Assembly: GCA_905221615.1 (NCBI GenBank)
Contig: CAJNDT010002035.1
Coordinates: 243,501-307,500, forward strand
Direction: 5' to 3'
DNA: 64,000 bases
Origin: Symbiodinium sp. CCMP2592
Lineage: Eukaryota > Sar > Dinophyceae > Suessiales > Symbiodiniaceae
Shown here: positions 20,692-30,428 of the stretch, piece after piece
How positions within the stretch are numbered: position 1 is the first letter of the stretch
Layout: every line of letters begins with the position of its first letter
Notes under the pieces: model-generated
Databases searched by the model: none
What the model was told of the DNA's origin: nothing
The model's input: the letters and a program-made list of their open reading frames with translations, nothing else
Program-made: the position numbers and the translations under genes

Positions 20692-20960
20692 CTAGATGCC
20701 GACAGACCTTTGCCTGGCTCCTCTCTTTCGGCAACCCTTGTTAAACGCTATGGAAATACTCCAAGAAGCTTTTATCAAGATCATTATAAGTTCAATAATA
20801 GGAATGCTTAAGGCCTCGGCCGGTGAGCAGAGAAGGCAGCTGCTGCACGCCTTTGCCGACGTTGGACGGCCGACTTCTTGCTGGTAATGTATTTCTTGAA
20901 GTAGGGTCAGGGTAATGCGGCACAAGCGAATGGAGGAGCCCCGGAGCGCCTTTGGAGAAG
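20692..20960. other. Unassigned stretch with ORFs on both strands
   Basis: A plus frame (EILQEAFIKIIISSIIGMLK) and a minus frame are both open. It lies between a C-rich tract (20660-20690) and G-rich sequence (20960-21060), the layout expected for an exon, but boundaries cannot be set. Confidence 0.3.
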
Positions 20961-21147
20961 GGGGGGTTAGGGTTCGGATGAATTTGTGGGCTACCTTAGG
21001 GCCTCTAGGGCTTATAAGGATTTTGGGATCCCGTTTAGGGTGTTTTCATGGGGACTCTTGAATTTGGAGAGCACCTTATGTATTGCTTCGTTTGGGCTTG
21101 TAGGATTTGTTTGCTTGTTGAAACAAGCTGCTGGGGTTCATTGGGGT

Positions 21148-21299
21148 TTACAGGGTTTTCATCAAGAGTTCCGGGGCGCCTTTGTCTTCCTGCTGCTGCT
21201 GCACGCGACGCTCCATGTCCTCCGCGCCTGGTCCGTGTGCTGACTCTGTGTCTTCCTGCTGCTCAGGCTGCTCGTTCTTGGCTTCTGCCGGGATGCCGC
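21148..21299 (-). CDS. Acidic Q/E-rich protein, terminal exon (exon 4 of 4 seen)
   Basis: Acceptor TTAGTTGAG|GC at 21299; the frame GIPAEAKNEQPEQQEDTESA continues through ERRVQQQQEDKGAPEL to TAA at 21148. It starts with two nucleotides of a split codon, matching the one left by the exon at 21362-21448. The joined protein end is about 120 residues, rich in Glu, Gln and Asp and probably disordered. The 3' flank is GGGTTTA-like on the plus strand. Confidence 0.6.
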
Positions 21300-21361
21300 C
21301 TCAACTAACCACTCCAATTTGCGTTTGCACTGCAACATGCCCTTGCTAAGGGCAAGGCCAC

Positions 21362-21448
21362 TTATCGTCGCAGCACGCACTTCTTCGGCATGAGTGTCGA
21401 TGTCTCCTTGCTCCTGCGTCACTGCTTGCTCTTCCTCCGGGAGCACAC
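21362..21448 (-). CDS. Acidic Q/E-rich protein, exon 3
   Basis: Acceptor TTCGCCCAG|GT at 21448, donor ACGATAA|GTGGCC at 21362; 87 nt. Frame: VLPEEEQAVTQEQGDIDTHA, then EEVRAAT. Phases fit both neighbours (two nucleotides in, one out). The introns on either side are only 79 and 62 bp. Confidence 0.6.
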
Positions 21449-21527
21449 CTGGGCGAACGGAGGCACGTGCATTCATCCGAAATACTCGCGACCCACATGC
21501 TAAGGACGCAGCCGATCATCGTGCCAC

Positions 21528-21614
21528 CGTCTGCATCTTCGCGATGCTCCATTTCATTGTCTTCGGGTTCCTGCTGCACTTCCTGGTCCTCCTCCACGTC
21601 TTCCGCCAGATCGC
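21528..21614 (-). CDS. Acidic Q/E-rich protein, exon 2
   Basis: Strong acceptor CTTGTTTTCTTCGCAG|GC at 21614; donor GCAGACG|GTGGCAC at 21528; 87 nt. Frame: DLAEDVEEDQEVQQEPEDNE, then MEHREDAD. Two nucleotides in, one out. Confidence 0.65.
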
Positions 21615-21836
21615 CTGCGAAGAAAACAAGCCTTCTTTCCTTCTCTTTGAGGTTGCGGCCACCCTTCTCACGACCTACAAAACACTTGCAAAGGAGCTGA
21701 ACTCATTTTACCTTTACAAAGATAACAGAAAATACTGATGAGAATACTTGTAAGAACCAGAAACTGAAAGAGTGCGGACATGTTGTCATCCTAGATGCCC
21801 CTGTTAGTCCTGCAGAACAGACAACAAGCGCCCAGC

Positions 21837-21876
21837 CTCCAGCTTGCCCCTCTGCGTTCTCGCTGTCTGCATACTC
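21837..21876 (-). CDS. Acidic Q/E-rich protein, 40 nt micro-exon
   Basis: Acceptor ACGGGAGCCAG|GA at 21876 and a GC donor GCTGGAG|GC at 21837. Frame EYADSENAEGQAG, the same acidic composition as the downstream exons. It leaves one nucleotide, exactly what the exon at 21614 needs. The intron (222 bp) is GC-AG with AGGC at both borders. Upstream exons are not certain, though 22390-22545 is a candidate. Confidence 0.55.
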
Positions 21877-22263
21877 CTGGCTCCCGTGTTTCGATCGTAT
21901 GTCGAAATCAAAACAAAACAACTAGATTGTAAGAAGTTTACGACCGCACTGTGAGCTGTCAGAACAAACTATTTGATCTACCGGACGGAGAGTCCGGGCA
22001 AACGGCAAACCGCCTTGTGCCGGATTGCATGCGCATGACATGAAGCACATTGCTCGCCTAAAGGTTTAGGACCTCAAGACTTAGTGTTCTCTATCTCTCG
22101 CTCTCCAGGTATTCTGGTTCGGACTGCATCTATCTTTGGTTTGTGTTTGTCTGAACGTTAACATCACCCACCCACCCCCCACCCTGAATACCCACCAGAA
22201 CCAGTGGAGAAGCAGGAAAACCGCTGAAGAAGCAGGAACACACCAGGTGCTTGGAAGCGCGCT

Positions 22264-22365
22264 TTGCTGCTACTGCTAATACTACCACCAGTACTACCAG
22301 TACTACTACTTCTGCTGCTGCTGCTACTACTACTACTACTACTACTGCTACTACTAGTTGTAGTG
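22264..22365. repeat. Triplet repeat (TAC/TGC)n
   Basis: Interrupted ACT/TAC/GCT repeats, with a different repeat number in copy B (46345-46440). Confidence 0.9.
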
Positions 22366-22384
22366 GCAGCAGTAGCCAGCAGAG

Positions 22385-22545
22385 TCCTAGCACTCGCAGG
22401 CAATGGTTCAGGCTTTGGAAGGGGGAAGCGTTGGGATGGGGCGTAATAAACAGGACCAGCAAGAACCATCCTTCCCCTGACCACTACCACGCCATCAAAA
22501 CCATCATCCTCCAGCGGCAGCGGAACACTATCTCTACCGGTTGCT
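22385..22545 (-). CDS. Exon candidate conserved in both duplicates (copy A)
   Basis: Minus frame SVPLPLEDDGFDGVVVVRGR, MVLAGPVYYAPSQRFPLPKP. A telomere-like tract (22555-22600) lies upstream in gene sense. Copy B keeps the frame with about five amino-acid changes. The downstream end merges into a TAC/GCA triplet repeat (22264-22365) that gives a false poly-Ser tail. Confidence 0.5.
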
Positions 22546-23608
22546 CAATGAGTCAGGGTTTAGGGTTTAGGGGGTTGAGCCTGTAGGGTTTATAAGGTCG
22601 AAATGCCGCGATGGTGCTCCAATCTTCCTGTCACTAGCGGTCGCACACTCTGTCAACGAAAGCATCAAAAAAACGCCACCGCGATCAATGCAAAGATCGG
22701 GATTGGGCTCTTGCTGCTGGCGAACCTAGTCGGTATCAGTACGTTCGCAGCTGCCTGGGCTACTCCCTAAGGGGATCTGCTTACAAGGTTGCTTCTAGCA
22801 TTTCTAGCTCAAAAGGGACAGCTTGCTCGGGGACCTGACCTGAGGCTTCGGCGCCGGTCTCTTACGAAGCAGCATGTTCTCAAACAGAAATCTTGCAGGG
22901 TCCACCATGAGTAAGACAACAAGCTGAGAAACCCGGAATGGCTGGAGGCTGTTGTGCAAAACTCGCCCCCAGCAGTTAAGCGCATTGATACAAAGATCTC
23001 TCCTCCCTTCTACAAGCTTAACAATTACGGACACATCTCACCACTGGCCAACCCATATGTGGGCCATCAAACCTGAAACCCGGATCCTCCACGTGCAGTG
23101 GCATAGACAATGCAGCCATCTGGAGCAAGGGAAGGCAAGGCTGAGTTCCTTCAAAGCCCCCTTGAAACCCGTGTGTCGGATTTGCAGGGTTTCCACAGAT
23201 GAATACGAAGAGCATGGAAGCTTTCGGAAGATGCCTGCGAAACCCCACATGAAGTCAACCAAAGCTTTTGGCTGTACCTTCACTGGTTAGCCCCGAGCGT
23301 CCCTCGGCTGGACTCGTGCAAGTTCCCAACTGAAAGGAGGCTCGGCCAGAAGCAGAATTCAGCTTCCTAGGGACTTTCTATCTCAAGTAATTTTGTTGCA
23401 AAAAGATACGCTTGCAGCGGATTTGAGTCTCAGAACGCATCTGGAAAGTGAAATTTGGAAGCCAGCAGCCAAGACAACATCCAACCCGAGGAATGACGCA
23501 GTCTACACGTTTCGACTGCTAGCTGCTACGGCTCACTATATCAGTTAATTCAAACTCCTGCTGGTCTTCATATCTCGGTTCGCTCTTTTTGTAGTTCTGC
23601 CACAGATA

Positions 23609-23998
23609 GTGGCAACCGGAGCATATCACATTAGATCAATCACGGCACTTGATGACGGATCAGAGTTTACTACTGGTTCGACAGCTGGAGTTAGCCGGAT
23701 GGTAATGGTCTTGCTGTGTTATGAAGAGCGCCGCATCCGCAATACAACGATGCTACTGGAAGACTTCTCAGCCCTCAATCCGAGGTTTAATCCAAATCCA
23801 AAGCTCCTCAACGCAAGTAGCATACCTGTCAAACCCACACGCAGCGCCTGCTTTAGCATTCGGATCTTGGTGGCCTCGTTCGCTGCAGCTCTTGCATGGA
23901 AAGAGAATGCGGGTGGATTGAAACTATCACACCTAGACAGGCATGTCTCAACAGTCTTTCCCTGTAGTCGATACGGTCGATACTCGAAAGCTGCATGA
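23609..23998 (+). CDS. ORF conserved in both duplicates (copy A)
   Basis: 129-codon plus ORF. The core MVMVLLCYEERRIRN..MLLEDFSALN..FNPNPKLLN is identical or nearly so in copy B (47784-48083), and indels are absent over that core. Later residues differ (for example KENAGG versus QGNSGG). No recognised family. Could be a real exon or simply recent identity. Confidence 0.4.
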   Translation: MATGAYHIRSITALDDGSEFTTGSTAGVSRMVMVLLCYEERRIRNTTMLLEDFSALNPRFNPNPKLLNASSIPVKPTRSACFSIRILVASFAAALAWKENAGGLKLSHLDRHVSTVFPCSRYGRYSKAA

Positions 23999-24662
23999 CC
24001 CCACTACACTACAATAATCCCAGTTCTAAGCCGGTTTCACAGCAAGCCTGTGGGAGAAGCCGCACAGGGAAGCCGAACAGCATCGGCTCCTGGCCAAGAC
24101 TGAAACTCTCGTGGTTTGGAGTCGAGGTTTTGTTATGGTTGGGTGGCTCCCCCTAGGCTGTTGAACACTCTTGACACCGAGACGAGTCGAACTGGTGTGC
24201 ATGACTGCCCACGGCACAAACAGGTACAAACGCACGAATGCTCCAAGTTGAGTTATGTTTTGACGTCACATCTTCAACCACCACAAGCAACGATCTCGTG
24301 GAAACTGCTTCACAGGATTCTGGCTCTAGTCTCAACGCAAATAAAGTGGACATCAAACTTACGCCCTCCTTGCCACGACTGGAAACTGCTCAAAGGTGGG
24401 AATGCACGCTCAATGCCATCCCGTTTATAACCCTTACAAACTCTGAAGCCCCCGAGGCCCCTGCTGCCATGGTCGCCATTGATCAGAATGCTCTTTGTTT
24501 GTTTGTCAAGAGGTCCCCTCACTCTTCCAATGTATAGCAATGCAACACAAAAAGGTGATAGCAATAAGCATATGCAAACGACTTCCTATGTGCTTCTTGC
24601 AAAACCAGTGGCACTGAGCTTTGAAAGTTGTGCACACAATTGCATACGACTAGCCTCTCAGA

Positions 24663-24911
24663 ATGTTGAGCTGTCAGAGTGCCTGGCAACAATGCTTGTG
24701 CGCTGCAGTTCCGAGAGTCTGCCAAGACGCTCTTGGGCCGGAAGCCATTGCGATTTTCATGTTTTCCAGACGGCTGATTCAGCCGAAGGCGGAGTTTAGC
24801 GTGCGATCATGGAAAGAACAGGGCTTCTTGATGGCTCGAGACTCGACGCCTCCCAGTGCTCCACATGAAGCCTTCATGATGGCTGCCACGCCAAGCGTAG
24901 ACGCGCTTTAA
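24663..24911 (+). CDS. 82-codon ORF intact in both duplicates (copy A)
   Basis: Plus frame from ATG to TAA, with AIAIFMFSRRLIQPKAEFSV and RSWKEQGFLMARDSTPPSAP. Copy B (48720-48968) has the same length with only a few changes (QP to EP, DS to LS). Function unknown. Confidence 0.4.
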   Translation: MLSCQSAWQQCLCAAVPRVCQDALGPEAIAIFMFSRRLIQPKAEFSVRSWKEQGFLMARDSTPPSAPHEAFMMAATPSVDAL

Positions 24912-26029
24912 AGTCTCAAAACATCAAAACCTGTTCAGATTCATCGCAAAGCTGCTTCTACGCGCTTTCTACACTGCAAGCAAGCATGAAAAAAACGCGC
25001 CTTGTGCTTCTAGTGGATTGTTTCGACATCTTGCGGCATCGAGCCGTTTTCCACAGATCGAGGCGAACAATTGAAAACCTGTCGCTTTTGAGCAGAAGGA
25101 TGACCAGCATCATGCAAAGCACGCAACGTTTCGAATAACCCTGCAAGGACACGCGAACTCGTGGCTTGTCTTTTCTCCCCCTAGCCCAGCTCACTTCTTC
25201 GCAGAGTTCCTCTGAAGCTCCACTCAGGGATGTTGGAGCGCCCTGTCTCCGGACAGCGATGCAAAGCAAATTCATGTGTAGCTGACGGTGCAGCGATGTC
25301 AAACGTCCAAGAATCCGAACATGAGGCGCTGTGAGGGTACGCGGCTTACACGTAAGTTGCCAAGAGGGCCTGTCGGCATAAGCAACATCAAACTTCCGGC
25401 CGACTCGGCAGCGGACCCTCACAGCCTCGAAAATGAGGACAAATGACGTTCTTACGTCCCGAGATGTCACGAGACCTGAGCTAACAAACCCCAGAGAAGA
25501 TCGGAGCCACTCAGAGCATGATGACGAATGTGAAGAGAGCATGAATAGCATTACGACGCAGCGGCGCCTCTCTGGGCCGGCGGGCCCGTCTCAAGGGAGT
25601 CCCAAAACCAAAATGAGGACTCCAAGGACTCATAGATCATGCGCAGGCTCTTGGGCCCGACCACCCCGCCATGTCACCAAGGGCTGAGGCCAAGAGGCTG
25701 ACGTGAACTCCACGGAAGCTATAGCACCCTTTCAGGAACCCTTGTAGCACCCTTTAGCAGGAACTCGTATAGTAATTTTAGCACCCTTAAAACAATGCAG
25801 TGGTACACAAGATTCACAGGCTTTTGACAGCGTGCTCGACAGTAAAAGAACCCAAAACACCTCAGCGGTCGCAACATGCGTCGTGCCATTGCTCTCAACA
25901 AACCTTTGGTAGTTCTTCGCTTCATGGCCACAGCCCAGTGGGAGCAAGTTCGCACGCCAGCTTGAGGCTGTGGTTCGAGATGCTAGAGTGAACTGGGTCG
26001 GGGACTGTATAATTATAGGATTCTATATC

Positions 26030-26190
26030 TAAACTCTGGGCTTTGGGCGCGAACGCGAGACAGTCGGAGCAGTTTCAAAAGAAACGCTGCGGCAAGTGCC
26101 TTGAGTACCGTATCATCCTGCTTTCTGGAGGGAGCCAATTTGCCACCGGACCAGTTCGCACAGTCCAGACATTTGGCATCTATGTACACA
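26030..26190 (-). CDS. Possible minus-strand exon
   Basis: About 53 codons open on the minus strand: FVYIDAKCLDCANWSGGKLA, then PSRKQDDTVLKALAAAF. It ends at a stop near 26030 in AT-rich sequence. Acceptor not obvious. 25490-26020 and 26200-27200 hold short ORFs only, with nothing recognised. Confidence 0.3.
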
Positions 26191-27540
26191 AAGCCTCACA
26201 GAAAACACTCTGAAGGGTGGAAAGGTGACTGCTGACTACTGACCACTGGCCCTCAAGACCACAAAACATAGACAGCAACATTCCCCCTTCTATATTCCTC
26301 CATATAACCATTGCCACGGATCACCGGGAGATTGCAACTGGCCCAGCTTGGCGCTCCTTAGCTAGAGCCAGTCCGTGCAGCCACGAGAAGTTCTGATGTT
26401 CAAGCTGAAACTGTCAACGACTGGAACATGCTTAGCTTGATCTGCGGAGATATCTTCAAGAAGCCAAGCACCCCGCAGAAGTGGAGTGCCTCAAGCCACC
26501 TGGAAGGCCAGCAGATGGAAGACGGCTTAATCTGGAAGTCCCCCTGCAAGGCAGCATTGCAGAACCAGCAAAAACCCCAAAACGGTGCCTCTGAACCTCG
26601 TCCTCCCCATGGATCCACCTGGGAGCCAAAGCTCTGGACAGAGGGCTGTTTCATGCAAAGTATAGCTAGCTGTAGCTACGCAATGGGGCTAACCCTTCAG
26701 TATGATGCGGGTGTCGCCCAAAGACGCTCATTGTGGAGCCTTTGTGGACCTAACCCCAGGGTCGCACCTGAGGTGTGGGGTTATGTGAGTGCCTGGGTTC
26801 TGACCTCAGCGTTTTCGAACATGCGGAGTGACATGGCTCCTCATGGGGGCGAAATGGGTCCAATCTGTCTGTGGCAAAGCCGTTGGCACCCAGGGACCAC
26901 GATTGAAGACCTCACTTTTGGTTTTGACTCCTAGCCTCTTGTTCAGGAATTTGGAACAAAGAAGCCTGTTTCTCGATATGATCTGTTTCTTCAGTGTCAT
27001 AGAGCGTCATTCGCGGATGCCGGAAAGCATCAAGAAACTCGTGCTTCTCTGGCACTACACGCCGCCCCCTACAAGCATGCATCTCTTCTGTTGCTCAACG
27101 ACGCTACACGATCACAAAAACAGGACGTGAACAAGTTTCTGCAAGTTTGTGGTGAAAAGGTCTCGGATGGGTTTGCCGACAAAAGATCTGACACACGCTA
27201 GGACTCAGACCTCGTTTGAGACTTGAGACTCTTGCCCCAAATGTAAATGGGTGCGCCCCATCCAGGGCTGCGGCAGCGAATTTCCGTCCATTCGGACGAA
27301 AATGTTCGCTGGGTCCATGTGCAGGATCCTGGCATCAGCAGCTAGCCAAGGACGCATCCGCCCACGTTTTCTGAAAAATGTTTGACCCGTGTTTGGGAGA
27401 CATCTGACCCCAAATGCCTCCTGACCGTTAAGCCTGCTGAACCCTCGACACGAAAGCGGATGAGTCCAGGTCGTCAAGTCCAACATACGGCACAGCATGG
27501 CACGGCACATGTCGTGATGATCGGGTCCTCGGTTCAGAGG

Positions 27541-27570
27541 CTGCCGCCATGGCACTTGCCATGGCGGCGG
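27541..27570. other. Near-perfect GC-rich hairpin
   Basis: CTGCCGCCATGGCA and its near-complement TGCCATGGCGGCGG are separated by two bases (one mismatch in 14 bp). Could be a foldback or a short structured RNA element; no neighbouring gene explains it. Confidence 0.6.
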
Positions 27571-28404
27571 CCTGCCGGGTGCGACAAGAATCAAGCGTTG
27601 ACGACCAAAGCTAGAAATTACTGCAGCTCTGATGGCGATAATACTAGGCGACCACGCCCACTGCAACCCACCAAGACCAACACGACTGCCACCAAAGCAA
27701 CAACAAATGGCAGAAGTATTGCGCAAAACTGTTGACGAACGAGACATCCGACAATGGCAATCGTGGCGATTGTCGCCACCGGGGCGGCCTGCCTACCAGT
27801 GATAGCAGTGATAGCAGAACTGAAAGCAAGATGGGTGGCGGTAGTCAGTGTCGTAGCGACCGCAGCCATTAATGTCATCGCGCCCGCTGTGGTGATGGTC
27901 GTGGTAGTTGTGTCGCGGTGTTGTTCGTGGTGGCTGAGATTCGCCGCTGCTGGGGCTGTTGCTGAGTAGAACCGGCTACTCGGGCAGTGCAACAGCCAGC
28001 AATGGCAAGATCAATAACCGAAATTGGTCAGAAGCGTGGCAAGGATCCTCGGAGATAGGCTTAGCCTTCACCTAAGGACTCATCTGGATAGGATACCGGG
28101 AGTTCAGTTCTCTACAATGTGGAGCTGATGAGGGCCATAGGGGCAGGGGACGAGAAGAGGCATGCACAGACACAAACAGAAGTGAAAACGAAGCGACGAC
28201 CACAGCGAAAGTGTAACAAGTTGGAAGAAACGTGGTCGAAAGATCGAAGCGACAGACCATGAGGGACCAGGAGGACGAGACCGAGGCAAGACTATGATAC
28301 GGCCGGGGTGTCTTCAAGATCCTGCCTTACGTAGCCTAAAAAGGCAAAGCTTTAAGACTGTTGTTTAGATCGTGATCTCGCATCATCGTGTGATTTTCTG
28401 CAGG

Positions 28405-28513
28405 ATATGGGTAGTTGTCAAAATTAAGGTCCCTTTTGGGGTACCCTAAATTATAGGTGCCGTACTATAATTGGGACCCAAAAAGGGACCATAAGTTTGA
28501 CAACCACCCATAT
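28405..28513. mobile_element. 109 bp MITE-like palindromic element
   Basis: Terminal inverted repeats of about 36 bp with roughly five mismatches: 'atatgggtagttgtcaaa' and 'ggtccctttt' on the left, the complement on the right, around a short AT-rich core. No coding capacity. A single copy in this window. Confidence 0.7.
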
Positions 28514-28712
28514 GAGAGTCTGCAAAGCTCTTCCAGGGATTCCACACCGCGCCTGAATCCGGGGCGGAGATGGCAGCTCCTTCCTCGGAGGGTCGCAGCA
28601 GCATTCCGTTCAGAAGACCCGTACCCTTGTTTACTGGTCAGTTCTCAGTCCAGGTCACCCAAAACAAGACAACAAATAGCATAAGGGTATACTACTTACT
28701 GAACCCTAAGGC

Positions 28713-28816
28713 CCCAATGCTTGGGAACGGGGTCCCGTGCGGACCGAGATGCTGCTTCTGAGCCTCCTGACACCAGCGGGCCAGTTTTGCAATCCGGTCG
28801 GCCTGGCCGGTACAAC
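28713..28816 (-). CDS. Hypothetical 104 nt exon
   Basis: Acceptor TTGAACCCAG|GT at 28816, with C-rich telomere-like sequence upstream (28875-28900, minus sense). At 28713 a GC donor (ATTGGG|GCCTTAGGG) continues into TTAGGG. Frame: CTGQADRIAKLARWCQEAQK, QHLGPHGTPFPSIG, a balanced, helix-like sequence. It starts with two nucleotides and ends in phase 0. Product unknown. Confidence 0.6.
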
Positions 28817-29093
28817 CTGGGTTCAACACGATCCCCCTCAGTAAGAACAAGACTAATCACAGTAATGAACGGGCTGGAGGTTTGGGATTTAAGGTTCAAG
28901 GTATCCCCTCAATACAAGTACAATCAGTAAGTACAATAATACTAATTAATTACAGTCGTAAACATCGTCGCAAGAGTTGTAGCCCCTCAACTATGGGAAT
29001 AAGCAAAAGTCACAATAATCCTCAGTATCTCTTTCGAAAGAAGGCACGTACCCTGTTTTCCCCTTACTCAGTAAACGGGTACTTCTGTGACGC

Positions 29094-29321
29094 TTAGCCG
29101 CGGTATACTTTCGAGAGGTTCTCTGCCGCTGCTCTGGAGCTGGTTCCGCTGAGTGCGAAGATCACCTCGTACAACGGCCTTACTTCCCAAATATGCCACA
29201 GAAACGAACGGTCAAAAATTCGGGCTACTCCTAAATTATAATAATTGTAAATTCCCAGAACATGTACTGGAGAACTGAGCGGCAGCATGCACCAGGGATC
29301 CGTGAGATCTGCGGCCCGAGC
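29094..29321 (-). CDS. Hypothetical terminal exon joined to 29781-29860
   Basis: Acceptor GGGATGCTTCAG|GC at 29321 with CCCTAAAG about 40 bases upstream. Phase 0 matches the phase-0 end of 29781-29860. Frame: ARAADLTDPWCMLPLSSPVH, VLGIYNYYNLGVARIFDRSF, ending SKVYRG-stop at 29094. The frame stays open upstream of the acceptor to 29444, so an earlier acceptor is possible. No recognised domain. Confidence 0.55.
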   Translation of the reverse strand, partial: ARAADLTDPWCMLPLSSPVHVLGIYNYYNLGVARIFDRSFLWHIWEVRPLYEVIFALSGTSSRAAAENLSKVYRG

Positions 29322-29389
29322 CTGAAGCATCCCGATCGCCTCAAAAGACTCAAAGTCTTTAGGGCTGCTTTTTTTCTTTAGGGCTTGAC

Positions 29390-29780
29390 CCTGATCCCCA
29401 ACCCTGGAAACACCAAAAACCCAACACCCTTGCAAACCCTTCACACCAAAGCAATCTTAAAAGCCCTGAACGACCCCAAAGCCCAAAACACTACAACTGA
29501 AAAAGAAAGAACGCTACCAACACCACACAAAAAAAAACTCGAAGAGCTCGCCGGTCCTAAATGCGCAAAACCTAAACCATTACCTTAAACCCTGAACCCC
29601 AAAACCCCGAAGCCCTAAACCTGGAACCTAGAATCCAGAATCCCTAAACCCTAAACCTTGCATCCCTAAAGCCTCTAGATCCTAAAGCCCTGATTAGATC
29701 CCCAAACCCCAAAACCCTGAAACCCCAAAACTCAACCCGTAAGCCCCCAAATCCCCAAAGCCCTAAGTCCCTAAGCCCAC
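29390..29780. repeat. C-rich telomere-like tract
   Basis: Nearly 400 bp of degenerate CCCTAAA. On the minus strand it is the G-rich beginning of the intron between 29781-29860 and 29094-29321. Confidence 0.85.
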
Positions 29781-29860
29781 CTCCTCCGGAGCTTCATTGT
29801 CCGGCAACAGTCCGAAAGCTCGCTGGCAGATCCCTGGGCTCTCCACCAGCTCTTGCCAAC
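29781..29860 (-). CDS. Hypothetical 80 nt mini-exon
   Basis: Acceptor GAACCCGAAGCCGAG|GT at 29860; donor CCGGAGGAG|GTGGGCTTAGGG at 29781. Frame: WQELVESPGICQRAFGLLPD, then NEAPEE. Two nucleotides in, phase 0 out. Together with its 3' partner this is the clearest illustration of an exon cut out precisely between mirrored telomere-like tracts. Confidence 0.65.
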
Positions 29861-30025
29861 CTCGGCTTCGGGTTCAGGGGTTAGGGCTCTTAGGGCCTTG
29901 GGGTTTACCTAAGGATCCAAAAGCCTATTGTTTTTAGGGTTATACCCTCTAATTAAGGGGCCATAACCTACTATTTTGTAGGGTTTGGGGATACAGGTAG
30001 GGTTTAGGGGCTGGTGTTAAGTTTC
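29861..30025 (+). repeat. G-rich telomere-like tract
   Basis: Degenerate TTTAGGG repeats right of the exon at 29781-29860, interrupted by AT-rich bases. Confidence 0.75.
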
Positions 30026-30229
30026 ACTAGATGGGGAATGCATGTGGCTGCTACAGTATAAATCCCTGTAGAGAACCCTCAAAGGAGCCCTGCCCAAAGT
30101 GTAAACTCTTCCAAACTGTTCCGACCCCTATATCAAACCCCTGAACCCTAAGCCCTTAACCCTGAACGCCTAACTCAAACCCCCAAACCCCCAAACCCTA
30201 AACCCCCTTACAGTAGAAGCCAGAAAGTT

Positions 30230-30304
30230 GGAATATCATTATCGTAACCCCTTTATGGTAAATTATAGGGTATCCTACCCTGAAACCATATTCCAACTTT
30301 CTGG
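30230..30304. mobile_element. 75 bp MITE-like element, copy 2
   Basis: Inverse-orientation relative of 14424-14511, with the same terminal inverted repeats 'ccagaaagttggaa'/'ttccaactttctgg'. It is inserted within a CCCTAAA-type tract (30120-30345). Confidence 0.75.
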
Positions 30305-30354
30305 AGTTCCCTTTAAACCCCCTGAACCCGCAAACTTCCAAACCCCAAAAACCA

Positions 30355-30428
30355 GGTCAGTAGCTGACAATCCGGAGCCCGCTGTCACCGAAGACTAGGA
30401 CGTGCACGAGCTCGGGCCTCACAGGGTC
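30355..30428. CDS. Exon candidate between mirrored telomere-like tracts
   Basis: Lies between CCCTAAA (30305-30350) and TTTAGGG (30430-30510), exactly where exons occur elsewhere. The minus frame reads PELVHVLVFGDSGLRIVSY after CCCTGTGAG|G and could precede 29781-29860. The plus frame reads SVADNPEPAVTED after AAACCAG|G. Strand is unresolved. Confidence 0.4.

Larger units (their letters stand above)
21886..25483 (+). repeat. 3.6 kb segmental duplication, copy A
   Basis: Co-linear with 45970-49542 from 'gtgtttcgatcgtatgtcg' to 'gagacctgagctaa', with scattered substitutions and short indels. Copy A begins just outside the micro-exon at 21837-21876, which copy B lacks. Several ORFs stay open in both copies and others are frameshifted in one. 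Confidence 0.92.

Noticed and set aside
24958-25551. 197-codon minus ORF in duplication copy A
   Set aside because: The corresponding frame in copy B is shifted by small indels, so the length appears accidental.
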